Shown: positions 14,931 through 23,013, numbered from the stretch's first letter. The stretch: 64,000 nt of DNA from PALSA-1006 sp963733265 (GCA_963733265.1 CAVTCF010000003.1:62001-126000); one strand, 5' to 3'. The notes: generated from the sequence alone by a model not told the origin. Numbers and translations: made by a program.

Positions 14931-15030
14931 GTCAATCAAGTAAATACTTTTTTAGAGGGCGAGGCTTTATATGGATATGGGCGCTGATGACCCCGGCGCA
15001 GAATTAGCCCATATTTTTGGCGTGTTGTAA
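14931..15030 (+). pseudogene. trpC: decayed second copy of the trpC 3' end
   Basis: A plus-strand stretch that reads VNQVNTFLEGEA, then, after a 1-base frameshift, MDMGADDPGAELAHIF and a stop at 15028-15030. This parallels the true TrpC C-terminus (NKVNAFLVGEAFMRAEDPGAELARVF) residue by residue, including the shared DPGAELA and the bases GGGCGAGGCTTT. The two copies differ at many third positions, so this is not a fresh duplication. It has no start and cannot make a protein. It is most simply the old trpC end displaced by the ~830-bp segment carrying the toxin-antitoxin pair. Confidence 0.75.
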
Positions 15031-15190
15031 AAAAACAACAGAAGTGGTGAAATTACTATTACTAATTGGTGAATACCAAAATTTTAAGGCAGAATGCCCA
15101 TCGAATTCTCACTTGAGGGAATTTTTGATTTACCCCCGCAATTGCAGGTGTAAGCAAATTTTAATAAGTACTTATTAAGGAGATAAAAAG

Positions 15191-16345
15191 ATGCAAAAGA
15201 AACTATTAGTTCTGGCAATCGCTGCTTTGGCTTCTACTTCAGCATTTGCTGATTCAACTACAACTTTGTACGGTGTCGTTGATGCTGCTGTTGCGAATGT
15301 ATCTGGTTCTGGTCTTATTGGTGGAACAACAGTCGTTGCCAGCGGCTTGGCTACATCCCGTTTTGGCGTTAAGAACGTAGAACAATTGGACGGTGGTTTG
15401 ACTGCTGTTGTTGTTTTGGAATACGGTTTGGATAACGCAACAAACGCAACAGTAGGTACTACTGCTGGTGCTACTGCAGTTAAGGCTCGTCAACAACTGT
15501 TGGGTTTGGCTGGTGGCTTTGGTACGGTAGCAGCCGGTTTCCTGCAAACAGCTGGTTGGGATTTCGGTGCTAAGTACAACGTAGTTGCCGGTTCTCTTGT
15601 TTCACCACTGGGTAACCTCACTAAGGGTCAACTATTCTTGATCGGTGACCAAGCTCTTGCTAACCGTGCACAACGCGCTGTTGCTTACATTTCACCAAGC
15701 ATTGGTGGCTTGACAGTTGCTGTGAACTACGCAACAGCTTTGGATCTCTCCGGTGCTCCCTTGAAATATGGTACTGTTGGTAACTTTGGCGATGCGGCTA
15801 ATTTAAATACATCAACTACCAATGCTGGTGTCTCAGCAACTTTGGTGTCTCTTGACTATACAGCAGGTCCATTGTCTGTAGGTCTGGTATATGCGGGTAC
15901 TAACGCCGAAGCTTATCAAGCATTGGACATAACTGAGTACGCTTTGGGTGTTGCTTACACAGCCGATGTTGCTAAGATCACTGCTACTTACCAAACTAGC
16001 AAATTCGGTAATGCCGATACAACAACAAATACAAATGCTCAAAGCTCTAACTCAGTGTACAGCATTGGTGCCGCGATTCCTGTAACGGCAGCCGGTACAG
16101 TTGTTCTGAGCTATGCTGGTTCAACTATCAACAACATCGCTTCTGGTGCACTTAGCCAAAACGCTACCAGCTATGCTGTTGGTTATCTGCAAGGCTTGTC
16201 TAAGACAACAACTGCTTATCTGGCTTACTCAGGCGTAACGCAAAGCAATGGTACATCTGCAGTTACAGTTGCCAATGACTTGCTCACTACCACTGCTGGT
16301 GGAAACTCCAGCGTGTTGGCACTTGGTCTAAACAAGAAGTTCTAA
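15191..16345 (+). CDS. Gram-negative porin (betaproteobacterial type)
   Basis: 384-aa outer-membrane porin. The signal peptide ends in ASTSAFA (cleavage at 20) and the mature protein starts DSTTTLYGVVDAAV, the classic opening of the Neisseria/Comamonas-type 16-stranded trimeric porins. Conserved elements include SRFGVKNVEQLDGGL, ARQQLLGLAGGFGTVAAGF near residues 97-115 and a C-terminal LGLNKKF with the BAM signal Phe. An AAGGAG ribosome site lies 8 nt before ATG. Codon choice is strongly biased to T-ending codons (GCT, GTT, GGT), unlike neighbours, as expected for a very abundant protein. A strong terminator follows. The pore substrate is unknown. Confidence 0.95.
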   Translation: MQKKLLVLAIAALASTSAFADSTTTLYGVVDAAVANVSGSGLIGGTTVVASGLATSRFGVKNVEQLDGGLTAVVVLEYGLDNATNATVGTTAGATAVKARQQLLGLAGGFGTVAAGFLQTAGWDFGAKYNVVAGSLVSPLGNLTKGQLFLIGDQALANRAQRAVAYISPSIGGLTVAVNYATALDLSGAPLKYGTVGNFGDAANLNTSTTNAGVSATLVSLDYTAGPLSVGLVYAGTNAEAYQALDITEYALGVAYTADVAKITATYQTSKFGNADTTTNTNAQSSNSVYSIGAAIPVTAAGTVVLSYAGSTINNIASGALSQNATSYAVGYLQGLSKTTTAYLAYSGVTQSNGTSAVTVANDLLTTTAGGNSSVLALGLNKKF

Positions 16346-16384
16346 TTGTCTGTCCTCCTCGTGGGGATAAGCAACTAGATATAG

Positions 16385-16415
16385 AAACGGACACCTTCGG
16401 GTGTCCGTTTTTTAT
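16385..16415 (+). terminator. porin terminator
   Basis: Perfect stem AAACGGACACC/GGTGTCCGTTT closed by a TTCG tetraloop and followed by T residues, 40 nt past the porin stop. Confidence 0.95.
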
Positions 16416-16423
16416 TTGTATTA

Positions 16424-16465
16424 ACAATTTGCTTGACATCATTGGTCTCTGTTAATACAATTTGC
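16424..16465 (+). promoter_or_regulatory. brnTA promoter with two operator-like repeats
   Basis: Consensus sigma-70 promoter: TTGACA at 16433-16438, 17-bp spacer, TACAAT at 16456-16461. The start codon of brnT is at 16467, about where transcription should begin, so the message is probably leaderless. The 9-mer ACAATTTGC occurs at 16424-16432 and 16457-16465, 33 bp (about three helical turns) apart, flanking -35 and overlapping -10, where an autorepressor would bind. Confidence 0.75.
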
Positions 16466-16466
16466 C

Positions 16467-16739
16467 ATGATTACTTGGGATGAGAGCAAACGACAGCGCA
16501 ACATCCGGGAACATAATCTGGATTTTGCAGGATGCGATGCGGTTTTTGATTGCCCGGTAGTCGCGTGGGACGATGACCGGAAAGCCTACGGCGAATTGCG
16601 CATCAATTTGCTCGGGTTACTCAATGGTGTCGTTGTGCATTTGACTTACACTGAACGCGGCGATGATCTGCACATCATTAGCTTGCGTAAGGCTGAAAAA
16701 CATGAAATCCGCTACTTTGCGCAAGAACTTTCCAAATAG
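16467..16739 (+). CDS. brnT: BrnT-family toxin
   Basis: 90-aa ribonuclease toxin of a type II system. The sequence opens ITWDESKRQRNIREHNLDF, the BrnT signature (F/W-D-x-x-K-x-x-x-N-x-x-K/E-H), then VFDCPVVAWDDDR and a core with GLLNGVVVHLTYTERGDDLHIISLRKAEKHE, which ends in the family's R-x-A-x-x-x-E element. BrnT has a RelE-like fold and cleaves RNA. Toxin-first order and overlap with the antitoxin gene (38 bp) are normal for brnTA. The ATG coincides with the predicted transcription start, so translation is probably leaderless. Confidence 0.92.
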   Translation: MITWDESKRQRNIREHNLDFAGCDAVFDCPVVAWDDDRKAYGELRINLLGLLNGVVVHLTYTERGDDLHIISLRKAEKHEIRYFAQELSK

Positions 16740-17028
16740 CCCCGAAGCGTGGGCAAAATTAATTGCCGACGCACCCGGCGAGGATCGCCTATCAACCCAT
16801 GAGGAAGAGATATGCCGAAAAAATGCCGTAGTCGGTCATTCCCTGCCTGAGTTGCGCGAAAAACTTGCGGCACGTCGGCGTGGTGCTCAAAAAGCACCAA
16901 CCAAAGTGCCAACTACTATCCGTTTTGATGCGGATGTTCTCGCCGAGTTAAAAGCATCCGGGCGCGGCTGGCAAACGCGCGTAAATGACGCTATGCGCGA
17001 GTGGCTCAAGGATCATTCGCCGATTTAG
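16702..17028 (+). CDS. brnA: BrnA-family antitoxin
   Basis: 108 aa. The N-terminal part (to ~60) is a flexible toxin-binding segment with EAWAKLIADAPGEDRLS. The C-terminal part is a ribbon-helix-helix domain beginning KVPTTIRFDADVLAELKASG and continuing GWQTRVNDAMREWL, the typical BrnA ending. The ATG at 16702, inside the end of brnT, is chosen because the earlier frame only reads across brnT. The RHH domain should bind the repeats around the brnT promoter and repress the operon together with the toxin. Confidence 0.88.
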   Translation: MKSATLRKNFPNSPEAWAKLIADAPGEDRLSTHEEEICRKNAVVGHSLPELREKLAARRRGAQKAPTKVPTTIRFDADVLAELKASGRGWQTRVNDAMREWLKDHSPI

Positions 17029-17139
17029 AGTATCATCATCAGGTCGGGCGTTCATAATCAAAGGCCGTGCTCGGAAATAGAGTTGGCGCATCTGGAATCC
17101 ATCGATATTGAAAATGACGGCGTTTATCCAAGGAAAATT

Positions 17140-17766
17140 ATGCTGAATCTGGATGCATTAATCATCGAATTCGATAAAGGTCTTCGTACCTTGTTTGCCA
17201 AAGCGCCGACCGCGCGCCCTTATCCCGACGCAGGGATGGCTGATGCGGCTTTGGATGAGACAGAAAAGAGACACGCAGCCGCGTTAATGCGTATTAACCA
17301 CACGGGTGAGATTTGTGCGCAGGCTTTGTATCAGGGGCAGGCGCTAACGGCACGCGATCCTGTGGTACAAGAAAAACTCAAGTGGGCGGCGTGGGAAGAA
17401 ACCGAACATTTGGCTTGGACAGCAAAGCGTGTAAGCGAATTGGGCAGCCATTTGAGCGTGCTGAATCCGCTTTGGTACTCCGGCTCACTGGCGCTGGGTG
17501 CCGTGGCGGGTTTGCTGGGTGATAAGTGGAATCTGGGATTTTTGGCTGAAACTGAGCGTCAAGTGGGCGCACATCTGCAAAGCCATCTCGACAGCCTGCC
17601 GCAGCAAGATGCCAAGAGCCGTGCCGTGGTGCAGCAGATGTATGTGGATGAGGTAGGCCATTCGGATATGGCGATCAGGCTGGGGGCGGCAGAATTGCCT
17701 TTACCGGTGAAACTGGCGATGCGCGGAATGTCACAGCTTATGACCAAGACAGTTTATTGGGTCTAG
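17140..17766 (+). CDS. coq7: 2-polyprenyl-3-methyl-6-methoxy-1,4-benzoquinone monooxygenase
   Basis: Di-iron hydroxylase of ubiquinone synthesis, inserting the C6 hydroxyl into demethoxyubiquinone. From the ATG at 17140 (ribosome site AAGGA) it has 208 aa; the frame open from 17083 is not needed. Iron ligands of the ferritin-like fold are visible: Glu in LMRINHTGEICAQALYQG (~60), EETEHLAW (ExxH, ~88), ETERQVGAHLQSHL (~138) and DEVGHSDMA (ExxH-like, ~176). This enzyme type is common in beta- and gammaproteobacteria that lack UbiF. A family A repeat follows. Confidence 0.95.
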   Translation: MLNLDALIIEFDKGLRTLFAKAPTARPYPDAGMADAALDETEKRHAAALMRINHTGEICAQALYQGQALTARDPVVQEKLKWAAWEETEHLAWTAKRVSELGSHLSVLNPLWYSGSLALGAVAGLLGDKWNLGFLAETERQVGAHLQSHLDSLPQQDAKSRAVVQQMYVDEVGHSDMAIRLGAAELPLPVKLAMRGMSQLMTKTVYWV

Positions 17767-17774
17767 GGCCTTAG

Positions 17775-17876
17775 TTCCTTCCCCCTCGCAGGGAGAAGGT
17801 TAGGATGGGGGTTGTCTTAGAGAAGAGTAACGCTTCTACCCCCACCCTAGCCCTCCCCCTGCATGGGGGAGGGGAC
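17775..17876. repeat. REP-like element (family A) between coq7 and osmC-like gene
   Basis: TTCCTTCCCCCTCGCAGGGAG with AAGGTTAGGATGGGGG, spacer, then inverted CTACCCCCACCCTAGCC with CTCCCCCTGCATGGGGGAG. It fills the whole gap between two convergent genes and may serve as a terminator for both. Confidence 0.85.
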
Positions 17877-18292
17877 TATACCTGAACGATCTCAAAATCA
17901 TGCGTGATATCCGCCATCTTGCCCAGCATGATGGATGCCGAGCAGTACTTTTCGGCTGAAAGTTTAATTGATCGTTCTACAACATCCGGTTTTAATTCTT
18001 TGCCTGTCACGATGAAGTGAAAGTGAATTTTGGTAAACACTTTCGGGTCTTCGCCTGCCCGTTCGGCTTGTATCTCAACAACGCAATCAGTAACCTGTTG
18101 GCGGCTTTTTTTCAGGATATGGATAACATCGTAGGTGGTACAGCCACCGGTGCCGATGAGTACCATTTCCATCGGGCGCGGGCCGAGATTGCGGCCGCCG
18201 CCTTCGGGTGCGCCATCCATCAAAACGGCATGGCCGCTTTCTGTTTCACCCAAAAAAGAAACTTGTTCTACCCATTTGATACGTGCTTTCAT
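17876..18292 (-). CDS. OsmC family protein
   Basis: 138-aa member of the OsmC/Ohr superfamily, most like the YhfA/OsmC-like branch. The two redox Cys are visible: GTGGCTTYDVIHILKK (~52) and AEKYCSASIMLGK (~117). Superfamily members reduce organic hydroperoxides with this pair, but the YhfA branch lacks a proven substrate. The N-terminus contains ESGHAVLMDGAPEGGG, the substrate-loop region. It is convergent with coq7. A role in peroxide defence is inferred from family only. Confidence 0.85.
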   Translation of the reverse strand: MKARIKWVEQVSFLGETESGHAVLMDGAPEGGGRNLGPRPMEMVLIGTGGCTTYDVIHILKKSRQQVTDCVVEIQAERAGEDPKVFTKIHFHFIVTGKELKPDVVERSIKLSAEKYCSASIMLGKMADITHDFEIVQV

Positions 18293-18347
18293 TTGAGACC
18301 TCGATTTGACTCGGAAAATTAGCTGCCTACGGCTACATGAATAACAA

Positions 18348-19091
18348 TCAGGATTTTAACCGATACCAGAGTATGCCGATCAACTCGTGCATAAAAATTT
18401 TACTGTCGCGCAACGCGATGGCATTGGGTACAAACGCCAGCAAATCGATTTGGTAGCGGGTAGTGTAGCCCGTGGGGGCCGGGATGACTTCAAATCCCGC
18501 GGCCTTGAAAGCTTCAACAGCTCTCGGCATATGTGAAGCGTGGGTGACGAGGGCAATACGCTTGACGTTGTTGGCTTGCAAGAGCTGGCGGCAGGCGAGG
18601 GCGCTTTCCAGCGTGTTGTCGGAGGAGTCTTCGGTCCAGGTTACCGGGACGTTGAATTCTTCGACCAGCACACGTTTCATCTGCTGGGCTTCTGAAAGGG
18701 CATTTCCCGCAGGTTTGCCACCGCTGAGCAGAATGGGATACCCGCTTTCGCGATATAACTTCGCGGCATAACGCAGTCGAAGCAGGCTGTATTCATTAAC
18801 CGTGTCTGTGCCGTATTCCGGAGCATGGAAATAGGTTCCCCCGCCAAGTACCACGATGGCATCTGCCTGACGGATATCGACGGCGAGCGGTTTGTCTTCC
18901 AGTTGATGCAATAACGTTTCGGCTATGAAAGGCGTGGAGAGCAACCACAGCAAGGCAACTGAAACGGTTAGAAGAATTCGGGCAAAGAGCGGACGACGTT
19001 TCCATAACCATAATCCGATCGCCGCGATAATGAGCAAATTTAATGGCGGTAACAGGAATGCACTAAAAAGGTTGGTGATGAACCAGGTCAT
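18348..19091 (-). CDS. YdcF/ElyC family membrane protein (DUF218)
   Basis: 247 aa. Two hydrophobic helices lie in the first ~60 residues (FLLPPLNLLIIAAIGLWLW and ILLTVSVALLWLLS), followed by a DUF218 domain: DAIVVLGGGTYFHAPEYG (~80), YPILLSGGKPAGNALSEA, NTLESALACRQLL and VTHASHMPRAVEAFKAAG. The layout matches ElyC, which in E. coli affects peptidoglycan and lipid-carrier metabolism; SanA and YdcF share the domain. The reaction is not established. It is read leftward, separate from olsB upstream by about 100 bp with no evident structure. Confidence 0.85.
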   Translation of the reverse strand: MTWFITNLFSAFLLPPLNLLIIAAIGLWLWKRRPLFARILLTVSVALLWLLSTPFIAETLLHQLEDKPLAVDIRQADAIVVLGGGTYFHAPEYGTDTVNEYSLLRLRYAAKLYRESGYPILLSGGKPAGNALSEAQQMKRVLVEEFNVPVTWTEDSSDNTLESALACRQLLQANNVKRIALVTHASHMPRAVEAFKAAGFEVIPAPTGYTTRYQIDLLAFVPNAIALRDSKIFMHELIGILWYRLKS

Positions 19092-19188
19092 GAAAGAACG
19101 CTATGAAAAAGGCGCCGGAAAAAACAGCGAACATCATACTGCATGCCCGCTTTGGTGACTACAGGGAGGAACTTAAAAGATACGTCGC

Positions 19189-19959
19189 TTACAGAGCCGT
19201 TTGTTTCAGGAAATGTTTTGCGTAACGTGCGGCCAAGCGTTCCACCGGCAAGATAATGAACACGTCGGCGCAATTGAAATCGACATCCCAGGCCGGTTCG
19301 CTGCAGATGTAAGCACCCAGTCTCAGATAACCTTTGAGCAGAGGGGGAATAATAACTTCCATGTTCTGATTCAACGACTCCAAGGGCAAGCGGTTGTGCG
19401 GCGTGACAAGGTATTCGTCCGGTGCTGCATGCAGCTTGTGGATTTTGTTATAAACGCTGGCGGCATAGTGGCCGCCGTCTGCCATGCTAATGCTGGCGCA
19501 GCCGATCAGATACTCGTAGTTGTTCTTGGCGATGTAATCTGCCAGGCCGCTCCATAACTGAGTGATGGTAGCACCGTCGCGGTGATTTTGATGAACGCAA
19601 GAACGGCCAACTTCAACGAGTTTGTCACGCAGGCCGACCAGGTTCGACAAGTCGAATTCGGTCTCGGAATAGTAACTTCCCGCAAAAACAGCCTGTTCAG
19701 GCGACAGAATGCGGTAGGTGCCGACGACTTGATTATTTTGCAGGTTGCGCACCAGAAGATGCTCGCAATATTTGTCAAAACGATCACGATCCAGACCTTC
19801 GTTGGCGCTGGGCAAATTTGCGCCCATTTCTTCGGCAAAAACTTGATAGCGCACGCGTTGAGCTTCTTCCACTTCAGCGCCGGTTTTTGCCATGCTGACA
19901 GTGAGTTTGCTTTGCGGTTGTGCTTTTTGTTGTAGTTCGTGTTGAATGAGGTGAGCCAT
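19189..19959 (-). CDS. olsB: ornithine N-acyltransferase (OlsB-like GNAT)
   Basis: 256-aa acyltransferase that would attach a 3-hydroxy fatty acid from acyl-ACP to ornithine, giving lyso-ornithine lipid. The GNAT-type fold of OlsB is recognisable: AQRVRYQVFAEEMGA (~35), VVGTYRILSPEQA (~77), LVEVGRSCVHQNHRDG (~113), and YLIGCASISMADGGHYAASVY (~146). A perfect AAGGAG ribosome site precedes the ATG. Related N-acyltransferases exist in exosortase systems, but the partner upstream is an OlsA-like lysolipid acyltransferase in the same direction, which favours ornithine-lipid synthesis. Ornithine lipids are phosphorus-free membrane lipids. Confidence 0.85.
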   Translation of the reverse strand: MAHLIQHELQQKAQPQSKLTVSMAKTGAEVEEAQRVRYQVFAEEMGANLPSANEGLDRDRFDKYCEHLLVRNLQNNQVVGTYRILSPEQAVFAGSYYSETEFDLSNLVGLRDKLVEVGRSCVHQNHRDGATITQLWSGLADYIAKNNYEYLIGCASISMADGGHYAASVYNKIHKLHAAPDEYLVTPHNRLPLESLNQNMEVIIPPLLKGYLRLGAYICSEPAWDVDFNCADVFIILPVERLAARYAKHFLKQTAL

Positions 19960-20045
19960 ACTAATCTCCTTAATTGCGAATGAGTGAAGGTTAGCGTTTA
20001 AATATTACAATTTGGTTACGATCCCGTTAATAGTTAATGAAACAA

Positions 20046-20927
20046 CTACTGACTTTCATGCGGCCCATGATTAATGGCCGGATACAGCAACATGCTGTAA
20101 GCGGAATGAAAATCTGAATCCTCTTCGTTTCTGTGCTGCTCGGTTGACTCGTTTTCATCAATCACAGGGGGAAGCTCAATTGAGAGAGCTTGTGCTACGC
20201 GGCGATGGGCTTCAAGCGCGAGTAAACGCCGATTCTCGGCTTGTGTGGCTAGTTCCTGGGTCGTTGTGATGCGCACATGAAGATCGCGGCTGGATAATAT
20301 TTTCCAAAGCGATTCCATGAAGCTCATGTCATCGATGTAGGCAGCATCAAAATTCGGTTTATTATGTTTGTCGTGATAGTGGATGCCTACCGGATAAATC
20401 GGTATTTGAGCATCAATGGCCGGTTGCAGCAATGAAGCATGAAAGTGCTTGACCTGTGTGCCGTTTGAAGTGGTTCCCTCGGGGAATATGGCCATCGCGT
20501 TGCCTTCGAGCAAATGCTCTACCATTAGCTTATTGGTGCGAACCGTATCGCTACGCTTGTTGCGCTCGATGAAAATAGTTTGTGCCCGTGAGCAAAGCCA
20601 TCCGATGAAAGGCCAATTGCGCACTTCGGCTTTGGCGACAAAGCGCATGGGCAAGACCGAACTCATTACATAGACATCCAGCCACGAGATGTGATTTGCG
20701 ACGATAAGCCCTTGTTTTATTGTTTGTAGCGGTATGTCGCCAGCCACGCTGACACGAACATTGAGGACATTGAGTAAATCAATAGACCACTGGCGCATAA
20801 TGCGTTTTTGCAAACCTCTGCTTAAATATGGATAAACCGTTGCAAGCGCTGCGCCATAAATAAGGTGCAACACAAGTCGAACAGCACGAAAGCAAGCAAG
20901 ATAGCGACTGAGAGAATTTGATATCAT
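20046..20927 (-). CDS. olsA: lysophospholipid/lyso-ornithine lipid acyltransferase (PlsC family)
   Basis: 293 aa if started at the ATG at 20927; a TTG at 20978 would add 17 residues and overlap the upstream stop. The PlsC blocks are clear: NHISWLDVYV (HX4D catalytic motif, ~85), RAQTIFIERNKRSD and FPEGTTSNGTQV (~160), and IPIYPVGIHY. A hydrophobic N-terminal helix anchors it to the inner membrane. The C-terminal ~60 residues are charged and variable. It is 86 bp upstream of olsB, so the pair would build ornithine lipids; a plain role in phosphatidic acid synthesis is the alternative. Confidence 0.8.
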   Translation of the reverse strand: MISNSLSRYLACFRAVRLVLHLIYGAALATVYPYLSRGLQKRIMRQWSIDLLNVLNVRVSVAGDIPLQTIKQGLIVANHISWLDVYVMSSVLPMRFVAKAEVRNWPFIGWLCSRAQTIFIERNKRSDTVRTNKLMVEHLLEGNAMAIFPEGTTSNGTQVKHFHASLLQPAIDAQIPIYPVGIHYHDKHNKPNFDAAYIDDMSFMESLWKILSSRDLHVRITTTQELATQAENRRLLALEAHRRVAQALSIELPPVIDENESTEQHRNEEDSDFHSAYSMLLYPAINHGPHESQ

Positions 20928-20946
20928 AAAATAGGTGTCGAAAATT

Positions 20947-22809
20947 TTAACGGGTTGATTTTGAGCGCGGCTCGACAAATATACTATTGCCTTTGGTTCT
21001 CTTGGCCATTTTTTTAGCTTGAGTCGCCGCCGCAGACACTTCGTTATGCGAATAGTATTTATTGGCGGTAACCGGGACTGCGCCGATTGAAAGGCTGGTC
21101 AACGGGTGAAACACGATATTTTCATTGCGATCTTCACTATTGTAGCCGCCTGCCTGTACGTGTTCGGCAGAATAGAGCAAAGAGGCCGCTTGTTCAAATG
21201 AACGCAAAGCCTGTTCACAACGCGCTTTCCAATCGCGACTTTGCATCAGTAAAATAAAATCGTCGCCACCGAGATGGCCGATAAAGTCCAGTTTGGGATC
21301 GCATGCCCAACTGAGAACTCGTCCGGTTAGCTGAATCATTTCATCGCCTTTATGGTAACCATAAACATCATTATAGGGCTTAAAATGGTCAAGGTCGCAG
21401 TAGCAGGCGAAGAAGGGTGTTCCGGCTTGCAACAGATGTTCGATCTGCTGATTGATCGGGACATTGCCGGGAAGAAGCGTAAGAGGATTGGCATAGCGCG
21501 CGGCGGCTATCTGCATTTGGGTCAATTCGCGCAACAAATTTTGTCCCGAAGATATGCCCAGATAGCGTCCCTGATCAGTCACGATAAATCCGCTGCCGAA
21601 TTGGTCTTCATCAGCCTGGGAGAGAAATTCGCTGAGTTCTTCGATGGGCATTTCTTTGTCCACGAGCAAAGGAGAGTTCTGCATTAGAGAGTCACACGGT
21701 TTTTTACCGAGCAATTCGCGTTGGAATGGGCGGGAGAATAAATCCAGAAAGCTTGAACGGCTGATTATTCCCACGGGAACGCCATTGGCCACAACGGGTA
21801 AGACGCGCAGGGAGGGGGTTTCGCAAAAACGTCTAAAGATAGCTTCGTTTTCTGCGGATGGCTGCACAGGCTCAATGTAGGTAATGAGTTGCAACGCCTT
21901 CCTCTTGGTCGGCGAAGCGGGCTCGGGTTTGAACAGCAATGCCACCGATTGGGTAGCGTTGATGATGCGGCAGGCCTCGGACGAAGCAAGCAGAGTGGGT
22001 GTCGGACTCGGGCGGGCAATAAAATAACCCTGACCCAAAGCAATGCCAATTTCTTTGACGACCTTTAATTCGGCTTCGGTTTCCACCCCTTCGGCAATGA
22101 CACTTGTGCCGCAACTTAAAGCAATTTGCTGGATAGATTTCAAGAATTGCCGCTTGATCGGGTCGGTATCCACGCCCTGCACAAAATGCATGTCGATTTT
22201 GATGAATTCGGGACGTAATTCCGACCACAAGCGCAGGCTCGAAAATCCTTCGCCCAGATCGTCGATAGCGATTTTGAAACCCATCGAACGATAATGCAGC
22301 AGGGCGCCGCGCATGGCGACAAAATCATAAGTGGGCTGGTTTTCGGTGATTTCGATAATGACGCGATCAGGTGAAATGCCCAGTTGCGTCAGAAATTCAA
22401 GCGTTTGCCCGTTCTTGAAGCTCGGATGCGTGAGCGTTTCCGGGCTGACATTTAAAAACAGGTTGCCCGGCAAATTTAAACGGGAGAAGGTTTCCAGCAC
22501 GACTTGCCTGCACAGCATCTCCATTTCAAGCGACAGGCCTTGTTCGGCTGCCGCACTGAACAAGTTTGCAGGGGAGTGTAACGGGCTGTTGGCGGGGCCT
22601 CTTATCAGGCCCTCATAGCCGAGAAACTCGCCGCTGGCGAGGTTAAGGATGGGTTGGAATAGCGCAGTGAGCTTGCGCTGTTGAAGAATCTCGTGGAGTG
22701 GCGTGCTTTCCAATCTGATTATATTAATATTGCGACTTTCCTGCGCTGCCAGCACAAGTGGTTCACAATTGGAACTGTATGGTTTGACTGTTTGTGTGGC
22801 TCCGTTCAT
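20947..22809 (-). CDS. EAL-CBS-GGDEF cyclic-di-GMP protein
   Basis: 620 aa, cytoplasmic. An N-terminal EAL phosphodiesterase domain (~40-285) retains the metal and catalytic residues in EGLIRGP (EAL site, ~68), FLNVSPETL, VIIEITEN, IDDLGEGFSSL, FIKIDMHFV and IAEGVE. A CBS pair region follows (~310-430; LPVVANGVPVGIISR and GFIVTDQGRYLGI), then a GGDEF domain (~450-610) whose signature is GGDDF, within FIGHLGGDDFILLM. The EAL domain therefore looks active. The GGDDF variant may still be active or may bind substrate only. The CBS pair suggests control by adenine nucleotides. No membrane segment is seen. Confidence 0.93.
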   Translation of the reverse strand: MNGATQTVKPYSSNCEPLVLAAQESRNINIIRLESTPLHEILQQRKLTALFQPILNLASGEFLGYEGLIRGPANSPLHSPANLFSAAAEQGLSLEMEMLCRQVVLETFSRLNLPGNLFLNVSPETLTHPSFKNGQTLEFLTQLGISPDRVIIEITENQPTYDFVAMRGALLHYRSMGFKIAIDDLGEGFSSLRLWSELRPEFIKIDMHFVQGVDTDPIKRQFLKSIQQIALSCGTSVIAEGVETEAELKVVKEIGIALGQGYFIARPSPTPTLLASSEACRIINATQSVALLFKPEPASPTKRKALQLITYIEPVQPSAENEAIFRRFCETPSLRVLPVVANGVPVGIISRSSFLDLFSRPFQRELLGKKPCDSLMQNSPLLVDKEMPIEELSEFLSQADEDQFGSGFIVTDQGRYLGISSGQNLLRELTQMQIAAARYANPLTLLPGNVPINQQIEHLLQAGTPFFACYCDLDHFKPYNDVYGYHKGDEMIQLTGRVLSWACDPKLDFIGHLGGDDFILLMQSRDWKARCEQALRSFEQAASLLYSAEHVQAGGYNSEDRNENIVFHPLTSLSIGAVPVTANKYYSHNEVSAAATQAKKMAKRTKGNSIFVEPRSKSTR

Positions 22810-22901
22810 CGCGCGCCCCTATTCTGTGTTTTGTTTGTGAGGGGCGTTAAGGTATGCGATTCGTGTTACGGTATTATTAATTTAAGATGTTCCATTAGTA
22901 G

Positions 22902-22930
22902 CGTCATTCCCGCGCAGGCGGGAATTCAGC
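22902..22930. repeat. short palindromic repeat (family E, CATTCCCGCGCAGGCGGGAATTCAG)
   Basis: ATTCCCGC-GCAG-GCGGGAAT hairpin, a form of the widespread GTCATTCCCGCGCAGGCGGGAATCCAG intergenic repeat. It sits about 55 bp upstream of the rplM -35 box. Confidence 0.85.
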
Positions 22931-22983
22931 AAAACCAAAAAACTCCGCTAAGCGGGCAAATTGGATTTAAGTTCGAGAGATAT

Positions 22984-23013
22984 TTGACAGCGGCTTATAG
23001 TCTCGCATACAAT
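22984..23013 (+). promoter_or_regulatory. rplM-rpsI promoter
   Basis: TTGACA at 22984-22989, an 18-bp spacer and TACAAT at 23008-23013, giving a ~38-nt leader before the rplM ATG. Confidence 0.75.

Noticed and set aside
20928..20978. TTG start for the olsA-like gene, adding 17 residues
   Set aside because: It would overlap the upstream stop by 32 bp and adds residues without PlsC character; the ATG at 20927 begins just before the membrane helix. Not fully excluded, since neither start has a strong ribosome site.
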